Positions 1 through 9,216 of a stretch of DNA of 55,954 bases are shown in pieces; within the stretch, counting starts at the first letter, position 1, and each line of letters opens with the position of its first letter. The DNA is taken from positions 1 to 55,954 of the forward strand of contig CAMJKP010000017.1 of NCBI GenBank assembly GCA_946406435.1. Reading direction: 5' to 3'. Below the pieces are notes generated by a model. The model was given only the letters and a program-made list of their open reading frames with translations. It had not been told where the DNA came from and did no database searches. The DNA is from an uncultured Prevotellaceae bacterium. Lineage in GTDB: Bacteria; Bacteroidota; Bacteroidia; Bacteroidales; Bacteroidaceae. Both the position numbers and the translations under genes were made by a program.

Positions 1-32
1 TCTATGGCTACGATGAAATTCTTTGATGGCAT
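1..32 (-). CDS. ftsA: FtsA, cell division actin homologue (first 10 codons only)
   Basis: Reading leftwards on the minus strand, an ATG at 32 opens a frame coding MPSKNFIVAI before the window ends. This matches the usual start of Bacteroidota FtsA, where a short N-terminus leads into the first beta strand of the actin fold. It sits 36 bases after the ftsQ stop, which is where ftsA belongs in a dcw cluster. FtsA tethers FtsZ to the membrane. Only the 5' end is visible, so the call rests on position and ten residues. Confidence 0.7.
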   Translation of the reverse strand, partial: MPSKNFIVAI

Positions 33-68
33 ATATGCTGATATTTATTGTTTTTTCTCTTTTACCGT

Positions 69-1214
69 TTAGGATTTCTTACCCTTTGAAGTTTTCTCCG
101 ATGATTTAGGTTTGTTGTCCTTCTTAGGGGCATTATCTTTCTTCGGAGTGTTATCTTTTTTAGGAGTTTCTTTTACCTTGGCTTTATCATCCTTCTTAGG
201 TTGACTGTCCTTCTTAGGAGTCTCCTTTGGCTTGGTTTTTTCCTCCTTCTTTGGGGTATTCTCTTTCTTTTCTTCCTTCTTTACGGCTTCCTGCTTCTTA
301 GGTTGCTCCTCCACCTTATTCTTTTCACCTTCCACCTTGTTCTTTTCATCAGTGGTGGTGGCGTTTTCAGGCTGTGGAGCAGGTTGTGCAACGGCAATAG
401 GCCTAACCTGATGTTTCTGACCGTCACGATTGGTACAGATAACCTGATTGGCAAATTCCACGGATATGTAAGAATACTTATTCCATCCAGCTTCGGAGAG
501 GCCGTATTTATAGAATAGCTCTATACGTTGAAGTTGTTTCTGTACAAACTCCGTTACAATATTCTTCCTCTTTTCTGGAAAGCGGCTATTCGGCAGCATA
601 CCAATGTTGATGATGTGGTCACCAACACGAGGGACTATTTCTATGGTCTTGTCCTTGAGCACGTTGATTTGCTCTATCTGGTTACGCCATAGGTCATCAG
701 CCATGATTGTAGAGGCGAGGAGGCTGATATATTTACAAGCGTATTGCTTGCTGAGAGCACCGGTAACAATGATCATGTCTGACGTGTATTGTGTGTTTGG
801 CATCACACCGCCATTGTCATCAATATAGTAGTCCTCACCGTTTTCTGCTTTTACTCGAACGATAGGAGTGCGCTGGGTAAGGCTGAGCTTAACGTGTCCC
901 TCTGTAGTGACATAGCACTGTGCCGTCTTTACAAAAGCGGTTTTCAGTAATATGTTCTCTATTTCACGGGTGTTGATGTCGTCAATCCTCTGGTTTAAAG
1001 GGTATAAGGATTTCCTCTCAAGAAGCGTTTTTACCTCCGCAGTCTTGAGGAAACCGTTCTCATTCTCATCCTCGATATTTATCTCCACTTTATTGCATAG
1101 GCGGGGTGTCTCGTCGGGTTTATTCCACGAGGTCATAGCGAAGACGAGGTAAACGGCAATCACCAAGTCAATGACTATCAGAGCACAGTATTTCCAGTTT
1201 ATTCTGATTTGCAC
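69..1214 (-). CDS. ftsQ: FtsQ cell division protein with long basic C-terminal tail
   Basis: FtsQ is a bitopic divisome protein that links early and late division proteins. The 381-residue product has one membrane segment at about residues 9-28, a POTRA-like region at about 42-115 and a periplasmic beta domain to about 285. The last 95 residues are a low-complexity Lys/Glu/Pro tail with repeated PKKD and PKKE units, so it is longer than typical FtsQ proteins. It lies between murC and ftsA, with 32 bases separating it from the murC stop. The family assignment is based on topology and cluster position; sequence conservation in FtsQ is low. Confidence 0.85.
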   Translation of the reverse strand: MQIRINWKYCALIVIDLVIAVYLVFAMTSWNKPDETPRLCNKVEINIEDENENGFLKTAEVKTLLERKSLYPLNQRIDDINTREIENILLKTAFVKTAQCYVTTEGHVKLSLTQRTPIVRVKAENGEDYYIDDNGGVMPNTQYTSDMIIVTGALSKQYACKYISLLASTIMADDLWRNQIEQINVLKDKTIEIVPRVGDHIINIGMLPNSRFPEKRKNIVTEFVQKQLQRIELFYKYGLSEAGWNKYSYISVEFANQVICTNRDGQKHQVRPIAVAQPAPQPENATTTDEKNKVEGEKNKVEEQPKKQEAVKKEEKKENTPKKEEKTKPKETPKKDSQPKKDDKAKVKETPKKDNTPKKDNAPKKDNKPKSSEKTSKGKKS

Positions 1215-1246
1215 AGATTTACTCTTTACTCCTTACTCTTTTAACT

Positions 1247-2620
1247 TTATTCTTTACTCTTTATTATTTCTGCGAGCTCCTCCATATAGTTGTCCAAATC
1301 GCCGGCACCAAGGATGATGAGCACGTCGAAATCACGATTCTTCACAAGTTCAGGAACATCCTCCTTATGAACCATACTCTTCTCGATGCCCGGACGAAGG
1401 TTATCGTAGATGAGCTTTGATGTAACGCCCTCGATTGGAAGTTCGCGGGCTGGATAGATATCACAGAGTATCACCTCATCAAGCTGTGACAATGCATCAG
1501 CGAAATCCTTATAGAAATCGCGTGTGCGGGTATAGAGGTGAGGCTGGAAGATAGCGGTGATATGGCGGTTCTTGTAAACCTCACGCATTGAACGTGCACT
1601 CTCGAATATCTCCTTTGGATGATGGGCATAGTCAGAAAGCAGCACATGCTTATCATTACGTATGCGGAAATCAAAACGACGATCAACACCACGATAAGTC
1701 TTCATTCCATAGCGAAGTTCATCAGCTGTGCAACCATTAAGTTGCGCCATTGCCATTGCAGCTATGCCGTTCTCAATGTTGATAGGCACTGGCTGTCCGA
1801 GTTCAATACCCTTAACGTTCTCAATAGGAGATACGAGGTCGAAGGTAATCTCACCATTCTCAATGCGAATATTCTCTGCGTGGAAATCACCTTCGTTCTT
1901 TGAGTAGGTATATGTCCTTACACCATCATGAACATCAGGCTTAACCTCAAGACCAGTATGGATGATGAGAGCACCGCCCGGCTGAATGAGAGTGGTATAG
2001 TGACGGAAAGACTCAAGGTAAGCCTCCTTTGTTCCGTAGATGTCGAGGTGGTCAGGGTCTGTTGCTGTAATTACGGACATCCAAGGGCGGAGCCAGTGGA
2101 ATGAACGGTCGAACTCATCAGCCTCGATGACAACGTATGGGCTGTTGTTTGAGAGGATGTAGTTCGTGCCATAGTTCTTGGAGATACCGCCGAGGAAGGC
2201 GTTGCAATCCATAGAACCCTGGTGCATGATATGAGCGCACATCGTTGAAGTGGTGGTCTTGCCGTGTGTTCCGGCAAAGCAAAGGCCTTTGAGCGACTTT
2301 GTAAGAGTACCCAATACCTGAGCACGTTTCTGAATGTCAAAGCCACCGTTGCGGAAGAACTGAAGCTCTGCATGTTCGTTTGGTATGGCTGGGGTGTAGA
2401 TGACAAGACAATGCTCCTTGTCACGGCAAGCAAGAGGAATCTGTTCCACATCCTCCTCATAATGAATAAGCATTCCTTCCTTCTCCAACTGAAGAGTAAG
2501 AGCAGAAGGTGTCTTGTCATAACCTGCTACAACAAGGCCACGATTGATGAAATAACGGGCGATGGCACTCATTCCAATGCCACCTGCACCAACGAAATAT
2601 ACTGCTTTTATATCTTGCAT
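1247..2620 (-). CDS. murC: UDP-N-acetylmuramate--L-alanine ligase
   Basis: MurC adds L-Ala to UDP-MurNAc using ATP, the first amino-acid step of cytoplasmic peptidoglycan precursor synthesis. The 457-residue protein has the dinucleotide-like GAGGIGMS motif at residues 11-18 and the Mur ligase ATP loop GTHGKTTT at 117-124. A central ATDPDHLD motif and a C-terminal YAHHP motif (MurC type) follow. Length is normal for the family. It starts 25 bases downstream of murG within the dcw run, and an AT-rich filler of the type TTTACAATTTACC occupies the gap. Confidence 0.97.
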   Translation of the reverse strand: MQDIKAVYFVGAGGIGMSAIARYFINRGLVVAGYDKTPSALTLQLEKEGMLIHYEEDVEQIPLACRDKEHCLVIYTPAIPNEHAELQFFRNGGFDIQKRAQVLGTLTKSLKGLCFAGTHGKTTTSTMCAHIMHQGSMDCNAFLGGISKNYGTNYILSNNSPYVVIEADEFDRSFHWLRPWMSVITATDPDHLDIYGTKEAYLESFRHYTTLIQPGGALIIHTGLEVKPDVHDGVRTYTYSKNEGDFHAENIRIENGEITFDLVSPIENVKGIELGQPVPINIENGIAAMAMAQLNGCTADELRYGMKTYRGVDRRFDFRIRNDKHVLLSDYAHHPKEIFESARSMREVYKNRHITAIFQPHLYTRTRDFYKDFADALSQLDEVILCDIYPARELPIEGVTSKLIYDNLRPGIEKSMVHKEDVPELVKNRDFDVLIILGAGDLDNYMEELAEIIKSKE

Positions 2621-2645
2621 CTTTTTATTTACAATTTACCATTTA

Positions 2646-3758
2646 CTATTTACAATGACTTTCCGCTAACTTTATCACCTCTTTTGCGATAACTTCCGCA
2701 GAGTTGTGATATGCGAGTTTCTTGACCTCAGTCTCGAGAGAGGCGATGCGTGACTTATCGCTAACGAGTTTGATGGCCTCGTCAACAAGTTGGGCTCTTG
2801 CATCCTTGTCTGCAACGAAGATGGCTGCATCTTTATCTGACAGGGCACGAGCATTCTTTGTCTGGTGATCCTCTGCCACGTTAGGAGAAGGAACAAGGAT
2901 AGAAGCCTTACCCAAGAGACATAGCTCACTGATAGAAGAAGCTCCAGCACGACTGATTACGATATCAGCAGCACGGTAGGCTGTTGCCATATCAGAGATG
3001 AAAGCCTGAGCCTTCACAAACTTGGAACCTTCAGCCTTACGCTCACATTCCTCTGCATAGTATTTACCAGTCTGCCACACAACCTGTATCTCTGCATTGT
3101 CGAATCTCTCTATGCCACCTGCTATAGAGTCGTTTATGGTACGTGCTCCAAGAGAACCGCCAATAACGAGTATTACGGGCTTCTCAGGATTGAGATTCAT
3201 AGCCTTGCAAGCTTCTTCCTTCGTCATAGTGTTCTCAAGAAGAGCCTGACGCACAGGATTACCAGTTTTCAAGATGCGTTCAGCAGGGAAGAAACGCTCC
3301 ATTCCATCGTAGGCAACGCATATCTTTTCTGCTTTTTTCGCAAGAGACCTATTTGTAACGCCTGCATAGGAGTTCTGTTCCTGTATCAGACAAGGAATAC
3401 CCATTGCGTATGCCGCGTTAAGGGTTGGTGCAGAAGCATAGCCGCCTACTCCCACAGCAACCTGTGGACGGAAGTCACGGATAATACTCTTCACCATGCT
3501 ACGACTCTTGATGAAGTCGAGCATCACACTTATATTCTTAGGACTCCAGAGAGGGCGGATAAGACCGCGAACAGGAAGTCCTTTAATCTCGTATCCAGCA
3601 GCAGGAACACGTTCCATCTCCATTCGTCCGTTAGCTCCGACGAATAGGATCTTAGCATCAGGACGCATTGCCTTGATTGCGTTGGCTATAGACACAGCAG
3701 GGAAGATATGGCCACCTGTACCACCTCCACTTACTATTACTCTAAGTTCCTTGTCCAT
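2646..3758 (-). CDS. murG: Undecaprenyldiphospho-muramoylpentapeptide beta-N-acetylglucosaminyltransferase
   Basis: MurG transfers GlcNAc from UDP-GlcNAc to lipid I, forming lipid II at the inner face of the membrane. The 370-residue GT28-family protein carries the glycine-rich acceptor loop GGGTGGHIFPA at residues 11-21, a second glycine loop VIGGSLGA near 197-204, and the donor-site stretch SRAGASSISE near 266-275. Length is typical. It follows ftsW by 23 bases of AT-rich filler and precedes murC. Confidence 0.97.
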   Translation of the reverse strand: MDKELRVIVSGGGTGGHIFPAVSIANAIKAMRPDAKILFVGANGRMEMERVPAAGYEIKGLPVRGLIRPLWSPKNISVMLDFIKSRSMVKSIIRDFRPQVAVGVGGYASAPTLNAAYAMGIPCLIQEQNSYAGVTNRSLAKKAEKICVAYDGMERFFPAERILKTGNPVRQALLENTMTKEEACKAMNLNPEKPVILVIGGSLGARTINDSIAGGIERFDNAEIQVVWQTGKYYAEECERKAEGSKFVKAQAFISDMATAYRAADIVISRAGASSISELCLLGKASILVPSPNVAEDHQTKNARALSDKDAAIFVADKDARAQLVDEAIKLVSDKSRIASLETEVKKLAYHNSAEVIAKEVIKLAESHCK

Positions 3759-3781
3759 TGTAAATTGTCAATTTTCAATTA

Positions 3782-5092
3782 TTAATTATCTATTAAAACT
3801 GCATCATCTCTTCGGGCTGCCGTTCTGCTGATACTGAGAATCACACCGATATAGAGGCAGTTTATAATGCTTGATGTACCACCCTTACTGATAAGAGGCA
3901 GAGGTTGTCCGGTGACAGGAACAAGTCCTACGGCTACCATCATATTGAACAATGCCTGTGTAACCATCAGTAGTGCTAATCCCATTGCAAGATATGCCGG
4001 GAAAGGATTCTTGCACCTTCTGGCTATAATACCTGTTCTGAAGAGCAATACCACATACAGGAATGCCACGACAAAAGCTCCTCCTAAGCCTAACTCCTCA
4101 ATGACTATTGCATATATGAAATCCGAGAAGGCCTGAGAAAGGAAATCACGCTCAACAGAGTTGCCAGGACCACGTCCTGTGACGTTACTTGATACGATGG
4201 CAATTCTCGCATGACCTACCTGACCATTCTTGTCAAGGTCAAATTTCTCTGGTGGAACTTCTTCTTTATTGGAGAACTCCATTATACGACCTTTCCATGT
4301 ATCGAATCGGTGAGCGATTTTCTGTACACCTGTAAGTTCTACCTTCTTCTCGTTCTTTTCTTTGTCTTTTATCGCTACAGGTATTCCGTCCTCAGTTTCT
4401 TGTATCTCCTCAGTAAGGTGCATTTTCTCCTTATCCGTGAGACTATTTTCAGGAGTCTTACCAAAGGCGAGAATAGATCCTATTCCAAGTCCGATAAGTA
4501 AAACGCAAACCGAGACAAGCAAGCCTAACTGTTTTAGTGGAACTCGTCCGATAATCATCATCAGAAAAACTACAAAAGATAGCATTACCGCCGTTGATAG
4601 GTTCTCAGGAGCAATTGGAAGTATTAGGAACGCACCTGTTATAAGCACATACTTCATTGCCTTAGGAGCTGCACCATCTGCTATCTGCATAGCACTAAGA
4701 ATCTGTGCAGTAGCAAGAACCATAGCACCCTTGGCTATCTCTGACGGCTGTATAGGTATGAATCCTATTTTCAGCCATCTAGCAGCGTCATTTTCCTTGG
4801 TTCCACAGAAAAAAACAAGAATCAGCATAAAGAAGGCTAAAGGTACGAGTATAGGTGTGGCAAGCTTGAAGAACTTACACTTAATGTTAAGTGTCATCAC
4901 TATCACACCAAGTCCTATCAATAGAAGGAACGTGTGATAGGTAGCAGCCTTCCAATAGTTGCCAGACTTATATCCCAAGCTTGATGATGCGGAATACACT
5001 TCTATAATGCTCACTATACAGAGCAGGAAGAAGACGGCCCATATCACCTTATCGCCTTTGAAGATGTTGTTTATTTGCTTCAGTGAATCCAA
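3782..5092 (-). CDS. ftsW: FtsW, SEDS-family septal peptidoglycan polymerase
   Basis: FtsW polymerises lipid II at the septum together with the class B PBP FtsI. The 436-residue sequence is highly hydrophobic with about ten membrane segments. It contains a QPSEIAKGA motif near residues 116-124 and the C-terminal GLVPVTGQPLPLISKGGTS stretch, both diagnostic of FtsW/RodA proteins. The large extracellular loop (about 212-285) is charged, as in Bacteroidota FtsW. Being in the dcw cluster beside murG and murD favours FtsW over RodA. Confidence 0.95.
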   Translation of the reverse strand: MDSLKQINNIFKGDKVIWAVFFLLCIVSIIEVYSASSSLGYKSGNYWKAATYHTFLLLIGLGVIVMTLNIKCKFFKLATPILVPLAFFMLILVFFCGTKENDAARWLKIGFIPIQPSEIAKGAMVLATAQILSAMQIADGAAPKAMKYVLITGAFLILPIAPENLSTAVMLSFVVFLMMIIGRVPLKQLGLLVSVCVLLIGLGIGSILAFGKTPENSLTDKEKMHLTEEIQETEDGIPVAIKDKEKNEKKVELTGVQKIAHRFDTWKGRIMEFSNKEEVPPEKFDLDKNGQVGHARIAIVSSNVTGRGPGNSVERDFLSQAFSDFIYAIVIEELGLGGAFVVAFLYVVLLFRTGIIARRCKNPFPAYLAMGLALLMVTQALFNMMVAVGLVPVTGQPLPLISKGGTSSIINCLYIGVILSISRTAARRDDAVLIDN

Positions 5093-5119
5093 AGTCTAAT
5101 TTATTCTTTTTCCTATTTA

Positions 5120-6439
5120 TTAATTAATATTCTTCACCTGTTCTCTGAATTGCTCGCCTCTATCCTCCATATTCTTAAAGAGGTCGAAGCTTGCACAACA
5201 AGGAGACAGCAGTACTGCATCGCCAGACTTAGCCATCTTAACGCATGCCTCTACACATTCCTTCATACTATGAGTATCAGCGATAGGCATATCAAGGTCA
5301 TCGAAAGCCTCGTGGAGTTTCTTGTTGTCAGCACCGAGATATACAATGCCAGCACACTTGCGAGCTACGAGTTCGTGGATTGTACTATAGTCATTGCCTT
5401 TATCCTTACCTCCTACGATAAGGATTGTAGGGCGCTCCATAGCTTCGAGGGCCACATTGCAAGCATCTACGTTTGTTGCCTTTGAATCGTTGATGAAGAG
5501 AACTCCATTCTTTTCAGCAACACGCTCCAGACGATGCTCTACGCCAGGGAAATCCTTCAAACACTCGCGGATGATATTCTCATCAACACCTACCTGCTTG
5601 GTTGCAAGATATGCAGCAAGGGCATTACGCTTGTTGTGTTGTCCCATCTGAGAGAATTCAAGGCCATATTTCTCAAAGTCAGTATCAACGAAACCGCATA
5701 AGGTAGGGTGACCCTCCTTTACTGGCTGACTTGAAGGTGTTGGCTTTGGAGCATAGCCATTCTCACGCTTTGACAATTCCTCTTCGATATGCTCATCCTG
5801 CTTCCAATATACGAAGGTATCGTTAGCAGTTTGATTCTGTATGATGCGCATCTTTGAGTCGGTGTAGTTCTGCATCTCGAACTCATATCTGTCCAAATGG
5901 TCTGGAGTGATGTTCATCAGAACACTTACATCTGCACGGAAGTCGAACATATTGTCGAGCTGGAATGAACTTATCTCAAGAACATACCATTCATGATCTT
6001 CCTGTGCAACCTGAAGGGCAAAGGAACGTCCGATGTTACCAGCAAGTCCTACATCCTTACCTGCCTTCTGCATAATGTAGTATATGAGAGAGGTGGTCGT
6101 GGTCTTACCGTTACTACCAGTTATGCAGATACACTTACCCTTGCTATATCGCTTTGCGAACTCAAGTTCGCTAAGGATAGGAGTTCCCTGCTCGATGAGC
6201 TTTTTCACCATAGGAGCTGTATCAGGAATTCCAGGACTCTTCAGAACCTCTGTGGCAGAAAGTATCTCAGCCTCTGTATGCTTACCTTCTTCCCAACGGA
6301 TGTTATGATCATCAAGAACTTTCTTGTATTTGTCCTTGATCTGTCCCATATCAGATACGAATACCTCGTATCCCTGTTTCTGTGCCAGAATTGCGGTTCC
6401 TGCACCACTTTCTCCAGCTCCAAGTATTACTAATTTCAT
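5120..6439 (-). CDS. murD: UDP-N-acetylmuramoylalanine--D-glutamate ligase
   Basis: MurD adds D-Glu to UDP-MurNAc-L-Ala with ATP hydrolysis. The 439-residue protein begins with MKLVILGAGESG, the usual MurD N-terminal nucleotide-binding-like strand. It has the ATP loop GSNGKTTT at residues 108-115, the NITPDHLDRY motif near 177-186, and FINDSKATN near 315-323, a MurD signature. It follows mraY by only 7 bases, implying translation from one mRNA. Confidence 0.97.
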   Translation of the reverse strand: MKLVILGAGESGAGTAILAQKQGYEVFVSDMGQIKDKYKKVLDDHNIRWEEGKHTEAEILSATEVLKSPGIPDTAPMVKKLIEQGTPILSELEFAKRYSKGKCICITGSNGKTTTTSLIYYIMQKAGKDVGLAGNIGRSFALQVAQEDHEWYVLEISSFQLDNMFDFRADVSVLMNITPDHLDRYEFEMQNYTDSKMRIIQNQTANDTFVYWKQDEHIEEELSKRENGYAPKPTPSSQPVKEGHPTLCGFVDTDFEKYGLEFSQMGQHNKRNALAAYLATKQVGVDENIIRECLKDFPGVEHRLERVAEKNGVLFINDSKATNVDACNVALEAMERPTILIVGGKDKGNDYSTIHELVARKCAGIVYLGADNKKLHEAFDDLDMPIADTHSMKECVEACVKMAKSGDAVLLSPCCASFDLFKNMEDRGEQFREQVKNIN

Positions 6440-6446
6440 TCTTTTT

Positions 6447-7709
6447 TTATCTTATCTTCAATGTTATTATTGCCATAGCTGCAAGTAGGATTGTAACAAT
6501 CCAGAAGCGTGTGGTTATCTTTGACTCCAACCAGCATCCCTTTGGCCAGTTTAGCATAACCTTTATGTCTGGAGCCAGCTGACCCGGCTTGATACGAAAG
6601 GCATCATGAATAGGTGCACGCTTGAACAGACGGAGTTTCTTATTGCGTTTGTTGCCATATTTGGCAACCTGCACCTGAGTCATCACACTTATACTCTCCA
6701 TGAAGAACACGAAACATAATATAGGGATAAGTAGTTCTTTGTGGATGATGATTGCCGTAACTGCGATGATACCACCAATTGCCAATGAACCTGTATCGCC
6801 CATAAACACCTGAGCTGGGTAGGCATTGTACCAAAGGAAACCGATGAGAGCACCCATAAATGCACATAGGAAGATTACAAGTTCCTGTGACTCCGGTATG
6901 TACATTATGTTAAAGTAGGAGGCATATCCAATATGCGATGACACGTATGCGAGAATGCCTAATGCCACACATATTACGGCCGAGTTACCAGCACACATAC
7001 CGTCCATACCGTCATTCAGGTTACTACCATTACTTACCGCCATTACCACAAATGTGGTGAGGAGAACAAAGAAAATCCATGTGGCGGCACTCTTGTATTG
7101 TCCCAGCCAAGTGAACATGCTTGAGTAGTCAAGGTTGTTGTTCTTTACGAAAGGAATAGTCGTAACAGTTGACTTTACAGGCTCACTCTTATATACTACA
7201 CTCTCTGTACCCTGACGTTGCTGTGATACATTTTCACGGATTACAGCATCTGGACTTGCCCAAAGCGTTAGTCCTACAATGAGTCCGAGAGCAGCCTGAC
7301 CTATAAGTTTGTATATAGGACGAAGACCATCTTTCGTTATCTTCATCTTGATATAGTCATCGGCAAAACCGATAGCTCCGAGCCATACGGTTGTGACGAG
7401 CATCAAAATCATATAGATGTTACGCAGTCTGCCGAAGAGAAGACAAGGCACGATTGTAGCAATGAGAATGATGACACCACCCATTGTTGGTACGCCCTTC
7501 TTTTCCACTCCATATGGGTCGATGCTCTTGTCGCGCTGAGCCTCTGTGGCATTGTGACGCTTCATCCATTTGATGAAATACTCACCAAACCAGATGGAGA
7601 TAATAAGTGAGAGAATCAATGCCAGCAAAGCACGGAAGGAGATATAACTCCACATACCAGAACCTGGAATGTCCCACTTCTCAAGAAAGCGAAAGAAATA
7701 GTATAGCAT
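6447..7709 (-). CDS. mraY: Phospho-N-acetylmuramoyl-pentapeptide-transferase
   Basis: MraY moves phospho-MurNAc-pentapeptide onto undecaprenyl phosphate, making lipid I. The 420-residue polytopic protein has the conserved DKSIDPYGVEKKGVPTMGG region near residues 62-80, FADDYIK near 115-121, the NLNDGMDG motif and NAYPAQVFMGDTGSLA near 294-309. An additional polar segment of about 45 residues at about 150-195 is present, longer than in E. coli MraY (about 360 residues) but common in this phylum. It is flanked by murE and murD. Confidence 0.97.
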   Translation of the reverse strand: MLYYFFRFLEKWDIPGSGMWSYISFRALLALILSLIISIWFGEYFIKWMKRHNATEAQRDKSIDPYGVEKKGVPTMGGVIILIATIVPCLLFGRLRNIYMILMLVTTVWLGAIGFADDYIKMKITKDGLRPIYKLIGQAALGLIVGLTLWASPDAVIRENVSQQRQGTESVVYKSEPVKSTVTTIPFVKNNNLDYSSMFTWLGQYKSAATWIFFVLLTTFVVMAVSNGSNLNDGMDGMCAGNSAVICVALGILAYVSSHIGYASYFNIMYIPESQELVIFLCAFMGALIGFLWYNAYPAQVFMGDTGSLAIGGIIAVTAIIIHKELLIPILCFVFFMESISVMTQVQVAKYGNKRNKKLRLFKRAPIHDAFRIKPGQLAPDIKVMLNWPKGCWLESKITTRFWIVTILLAAMAIITLKIR

Positions 7710-7748
7710 TCTGTGACTAAATAATTATCAATTTTCAATTATCAATTC

Positions 7749-9203
7749 TCAATTGCCGAAGGCTTTCCTCACCTCTTCCCTATCGTCGAAGTGATGCTTT
7801 GTACCCTTGACATCCTGATAGTCCTCGTGACCCTTACCTGCGATGAGGATTACATCACCCTTCTCTGCCATCATAACTGCTGTTCTGATAGCCTCACGAC
7901 GATCCACGATGCTGATAACAGATTTCATCTGCTGTGCGTTAAGTCCGGCAAGCATATCGTTGATGATATCCTGTGGCTCTTCAAAGCGAGGGTTATCAGA
8001 AGTGATGATAACGCGGTCACTCTGCTTTACAGCCTCCTGTGCCATGAGAGGACGCTTACCCTTGTCACGGTTTCCGCCAGCGCCACATACGGTAATAATC
8101 TTACCCGACTTGCCCTCCATAACCTCGTGGATGGCATTGAGAACATTCTCAAGTGCATCTGGAGTATGTGCATAGTCAACAAGTGCGGTAACACCTTCCT
8201 CTGAACGTATTGGCTCAAGTCTGCCTGCCACGCTCTTCAATGTGCTGAGAGTAACAAGAACATCCTCTGGATTCTTGCCGAGCATTACGGCAGCTCCATA
8301 TACTGCGAGGAGGTTGCTAACGTTGAACTTACCTATGAACTGCACGCCTACTTCCTTGCCGTTTACTTCAAGATACATTCCCTCGAAATGACACTCTATA
8401 ATCTTAGCGTGGAAGTCTGCCATAGTGCGGATAGAGTATGTCTTGACTGTAGCCTTAGTGTTCTGAACCATTACCATACCGTTCTTGTCATCGGCATTAG
8501 TGATAGCGAAGGCTTTCTTTGGCATATCGTCGAAGAACTTCTTCTTTGCATCACGATAATTCTCCAATGTCTTGTGATAGTCGAGATGATCGCGTGTAAG
8601 GTTGGTGAAGATACCACCAGCGAATGTCAGTCCACCAATACGCTTCTGGGCGATAGCGTGACTTGAACATTCCATAAACGCATACTCACAACCTGCATCT
8701 GCCATCTTGCCCAACAGCTCATTCAGCTCGATAGGGTCTGGAGTTGTGTGATCTGTTGGATAGGCCTCACCCTCCACATAGTTGCAGACAGTTGAGAGCA
8801 AACCACATTTATGTCCCATCTTACGGAACATATTATATAATAATGTGGCGATAGTGGTCTTACCATTTGTACCTGTCACGCCAACCAGTTTCAGCTTAGA
8901 GGTAGGATTGCCATAGAAAGTAGTAGCTACCTGACCAACGACATCCTCTGTATCTGCCACCTGAACGTAGGTTACGCCTTGCTTCTTCTCCTCTGGAAGC
9001 TGTTCGCAGAGAATAGCTGCTGCACCCAATTCCTCAGCTTTTGGAATGAACTTATGTCCATCCACCTGAGTACCGCGCATAGCGATGAAGAGATGACCGT
9101 CAGCCACTTTTCGGGAATCAATATTGACTCCCTTGATGTCACACTCAGCATCACCTGTAATGCTGATAGTAACTATATTCTTTAGCAAATCACTCAGTTT
9201 CAT
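7749..9203 (-). CDS. murE: UDP-N-acetylmuramoyl-L-alanyl-D-glutamate--2,6-diaminopimelate ligase
   Basis: MurE adds the third stem-peptide residue. The 484-residue protein has the ATP loop TGTNGKTT near residues 110-117, the [10 protein letters not shown] motif near 201-210, and the DNPRFEEP motif near 404-411. The DNPR tetrapeptide is the known signature of enzymes that select meso-diaminopimelate rather than lysine, so the wall is predicted to be of the mDAP type. The gene follows ftsI by 13 bases. Confidence 0.97.
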   Translation of the reverse strand: MKLSDLLKNIVTISITGDAECDIKGVNIDSRKVADGHLFIAMRGTQVDGHKFIPKAEELGAAAILCEQLPEEKKQGVTYVQVADTEDVVGQVATTFYGNPTSKLKLVGVTGTNGKTTIATLLYNMFRKMGHKCGLLSTVCNYVEGEAYPTDHTTPDPIELNELLGKMADAGCEYAFMECSSHAIAQKRIGGLTFAGGIFTNLTRDHLDYHKTLENYRDAKKKFFDDMPKKAFAITNADDKNGMVMVQNTKATVKTYSIRTMADFHAKIIECHFEGMYLEVNGKEVGVQFIGKFNVSNLLAVYGAAVMLGKNPEDVLVTLSTLKSVAGRLEPIRSEEGVTALVDYAHTPDALENVLNAIHEVMEGKSGKIITVCGAGGNRDKGKRPLMAQEAVKQSDRVIITSDNPRFEEPQDIINDMLAGLNAQQMKSVISIVDRREAIRTAVMMAEKGDVILIAGKGHEDYQDVKGTKHHFDDREEVRKAFGN

Positions 9204-9216
9204 ATCTTTTTATTTT

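Noticed and set aside
4362..4937. A 191-residue plus-strand frame opposite ftsW
   Set aside because: The codons mirror the conserved FtsW frame and no independent start signal or motif is seen.
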